NCBI GenBank assembly: GCA_041856085.1 | Contig: JBHAFL010000068.1 | Location: 1-5,562, forward strand | DNA: 5,562 bases | Source of the DNA: RUG754 sp041856085 | GTDB lineage: Bacteria > Bacillota > Clostridia > Peptostreptococcales > Anaerovoracaceae | Direction of reading: 5' to 3' | Shown here: one piece after another, positions 5,495-5,562 of the stretch | Position numbering within the stretch: position 1 is the first letter of the stretch | Layout: every line of letters begins with the position of its first letter | The notes under the pieces: generated by a model | What the model was told of the DNA's origin: nothing | What the model saw: only the letters and a program-made list of their open reading frames with translations | Database searches by the model: none | Position numbers and translations under genes: made by a program

Positions 5495-5500
5495 CCTCTC
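5495..5500 (-). promoter_or_regulatory. Ribosome binding site favouring the inner adaptor start
   Basis: GAGAGG on the minus strand sits 5 nt before the ATG at 5489 and lies inside the six codons that the upstream ATG at 5507 would add. The upstream ATG has no purine-rich site at a suitable distance, so the inner start is preferred. Confidence 0.65.
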
Positions 5501-5522
5501 GTAGCATTTCTGTCGCTAAAAA

Positions 5523-5562
5523 CTATTTTTGTGCCCAATACAACTTGCCGTAATATCCGTCT
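5523..5562 (-). CDS. C-terminal fragment of an upstream gene, probably the exporter ABC transporter
   Basis: Reading leftward from 5561 the frame encodes DGYYGKLYWAQK and stops at TAG (5525-5523). The pattern GYYxxLYxxQ close to a stop is characteristic of the end of exporter-type ABC transporters with fused membrane and ATPase domains, and the next gene encodes a HlyD adaptor, their usual partner. Only 12 codons are in the window, so this rests on a short motif plus context. The rest of the gene, and whether it carries an N-terminal C39 leader peptidase, lies beyond 5562. Confidence 0.6.
   Translation of the reverse strand, partial: DGYYGKLYWAQK

Overview
The window looks like a chromosomal segment of a Gram-positive, low-to-moderate-GC anaerobe, most likely in the Clostridia (Bacillota). 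Three things suggest this: the rpsF-ssb-rpsR order with strong AAGGAG-type ribosome binding sites, a cobalamin-riboswitch-controlled cbiMNQ cobalt transporter, and a long HlyD-family adaptor of the kind that accompanies clostridial peptide exporters. No species can be named from the sequence alone. Every gene I can support is on the minus strand, so transcription runs from high to low coordinates.

Layout in the direction of transcription. (1) 5562-3600 is an export cassette: the last 12 codons of a gene whose ending resembles an ABC transporter C-terminus, then a 629-residue membrane-anchored HlyD-type adaptor with a very long coiled-coil hairpin. This part is visibly AT-rich and looks acquired. 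(2) 3556-2365 is a housekeeping operon: a good promoter, a structured leader that may be an S6:S18 autoregulatory site, rpsF (S6), ssb and rpsR (S18, zinc-ligand form), closed by a strong intrinsic terminator. (3) 2364-1809 has no protein gene. It carries a sigma-A-type promoter, a cobalamin riboswitch with an unusually large P2 arm, and a probable expression platform with competing stems and a terminator. (4) 1808-1 is cbiM-cbiN-cbiQ, the core of an ECF-type cobalt importer. cbiQ runs off the window edge, and the ATPase gene cbiO would be expected next.

How the parts work together: CbiM (substrate-specific), CbiN (accessory) and CbiQ (transmembrane coupling) would import Co2+ for B12 synthesis, powered by a CbiO ATPase outside the window. 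The riboswitch should shut the operon down when cobalamin is plentiful. The S6/SSB/S18 operon is ordinary translation and replication machinery. The adaptor and the upstream transporter probably export a peptide or bacteriocin, but no precursor peptide or maturation enzyme is visible here.

The most unexpected sequence feature is a perfect 28-bp palindrome inside cbiQ. I did not find a clearly new biological system. The items worth following up are the palindrome, the enlarged riboswitch arm, the rpsF leader and the export cassette.
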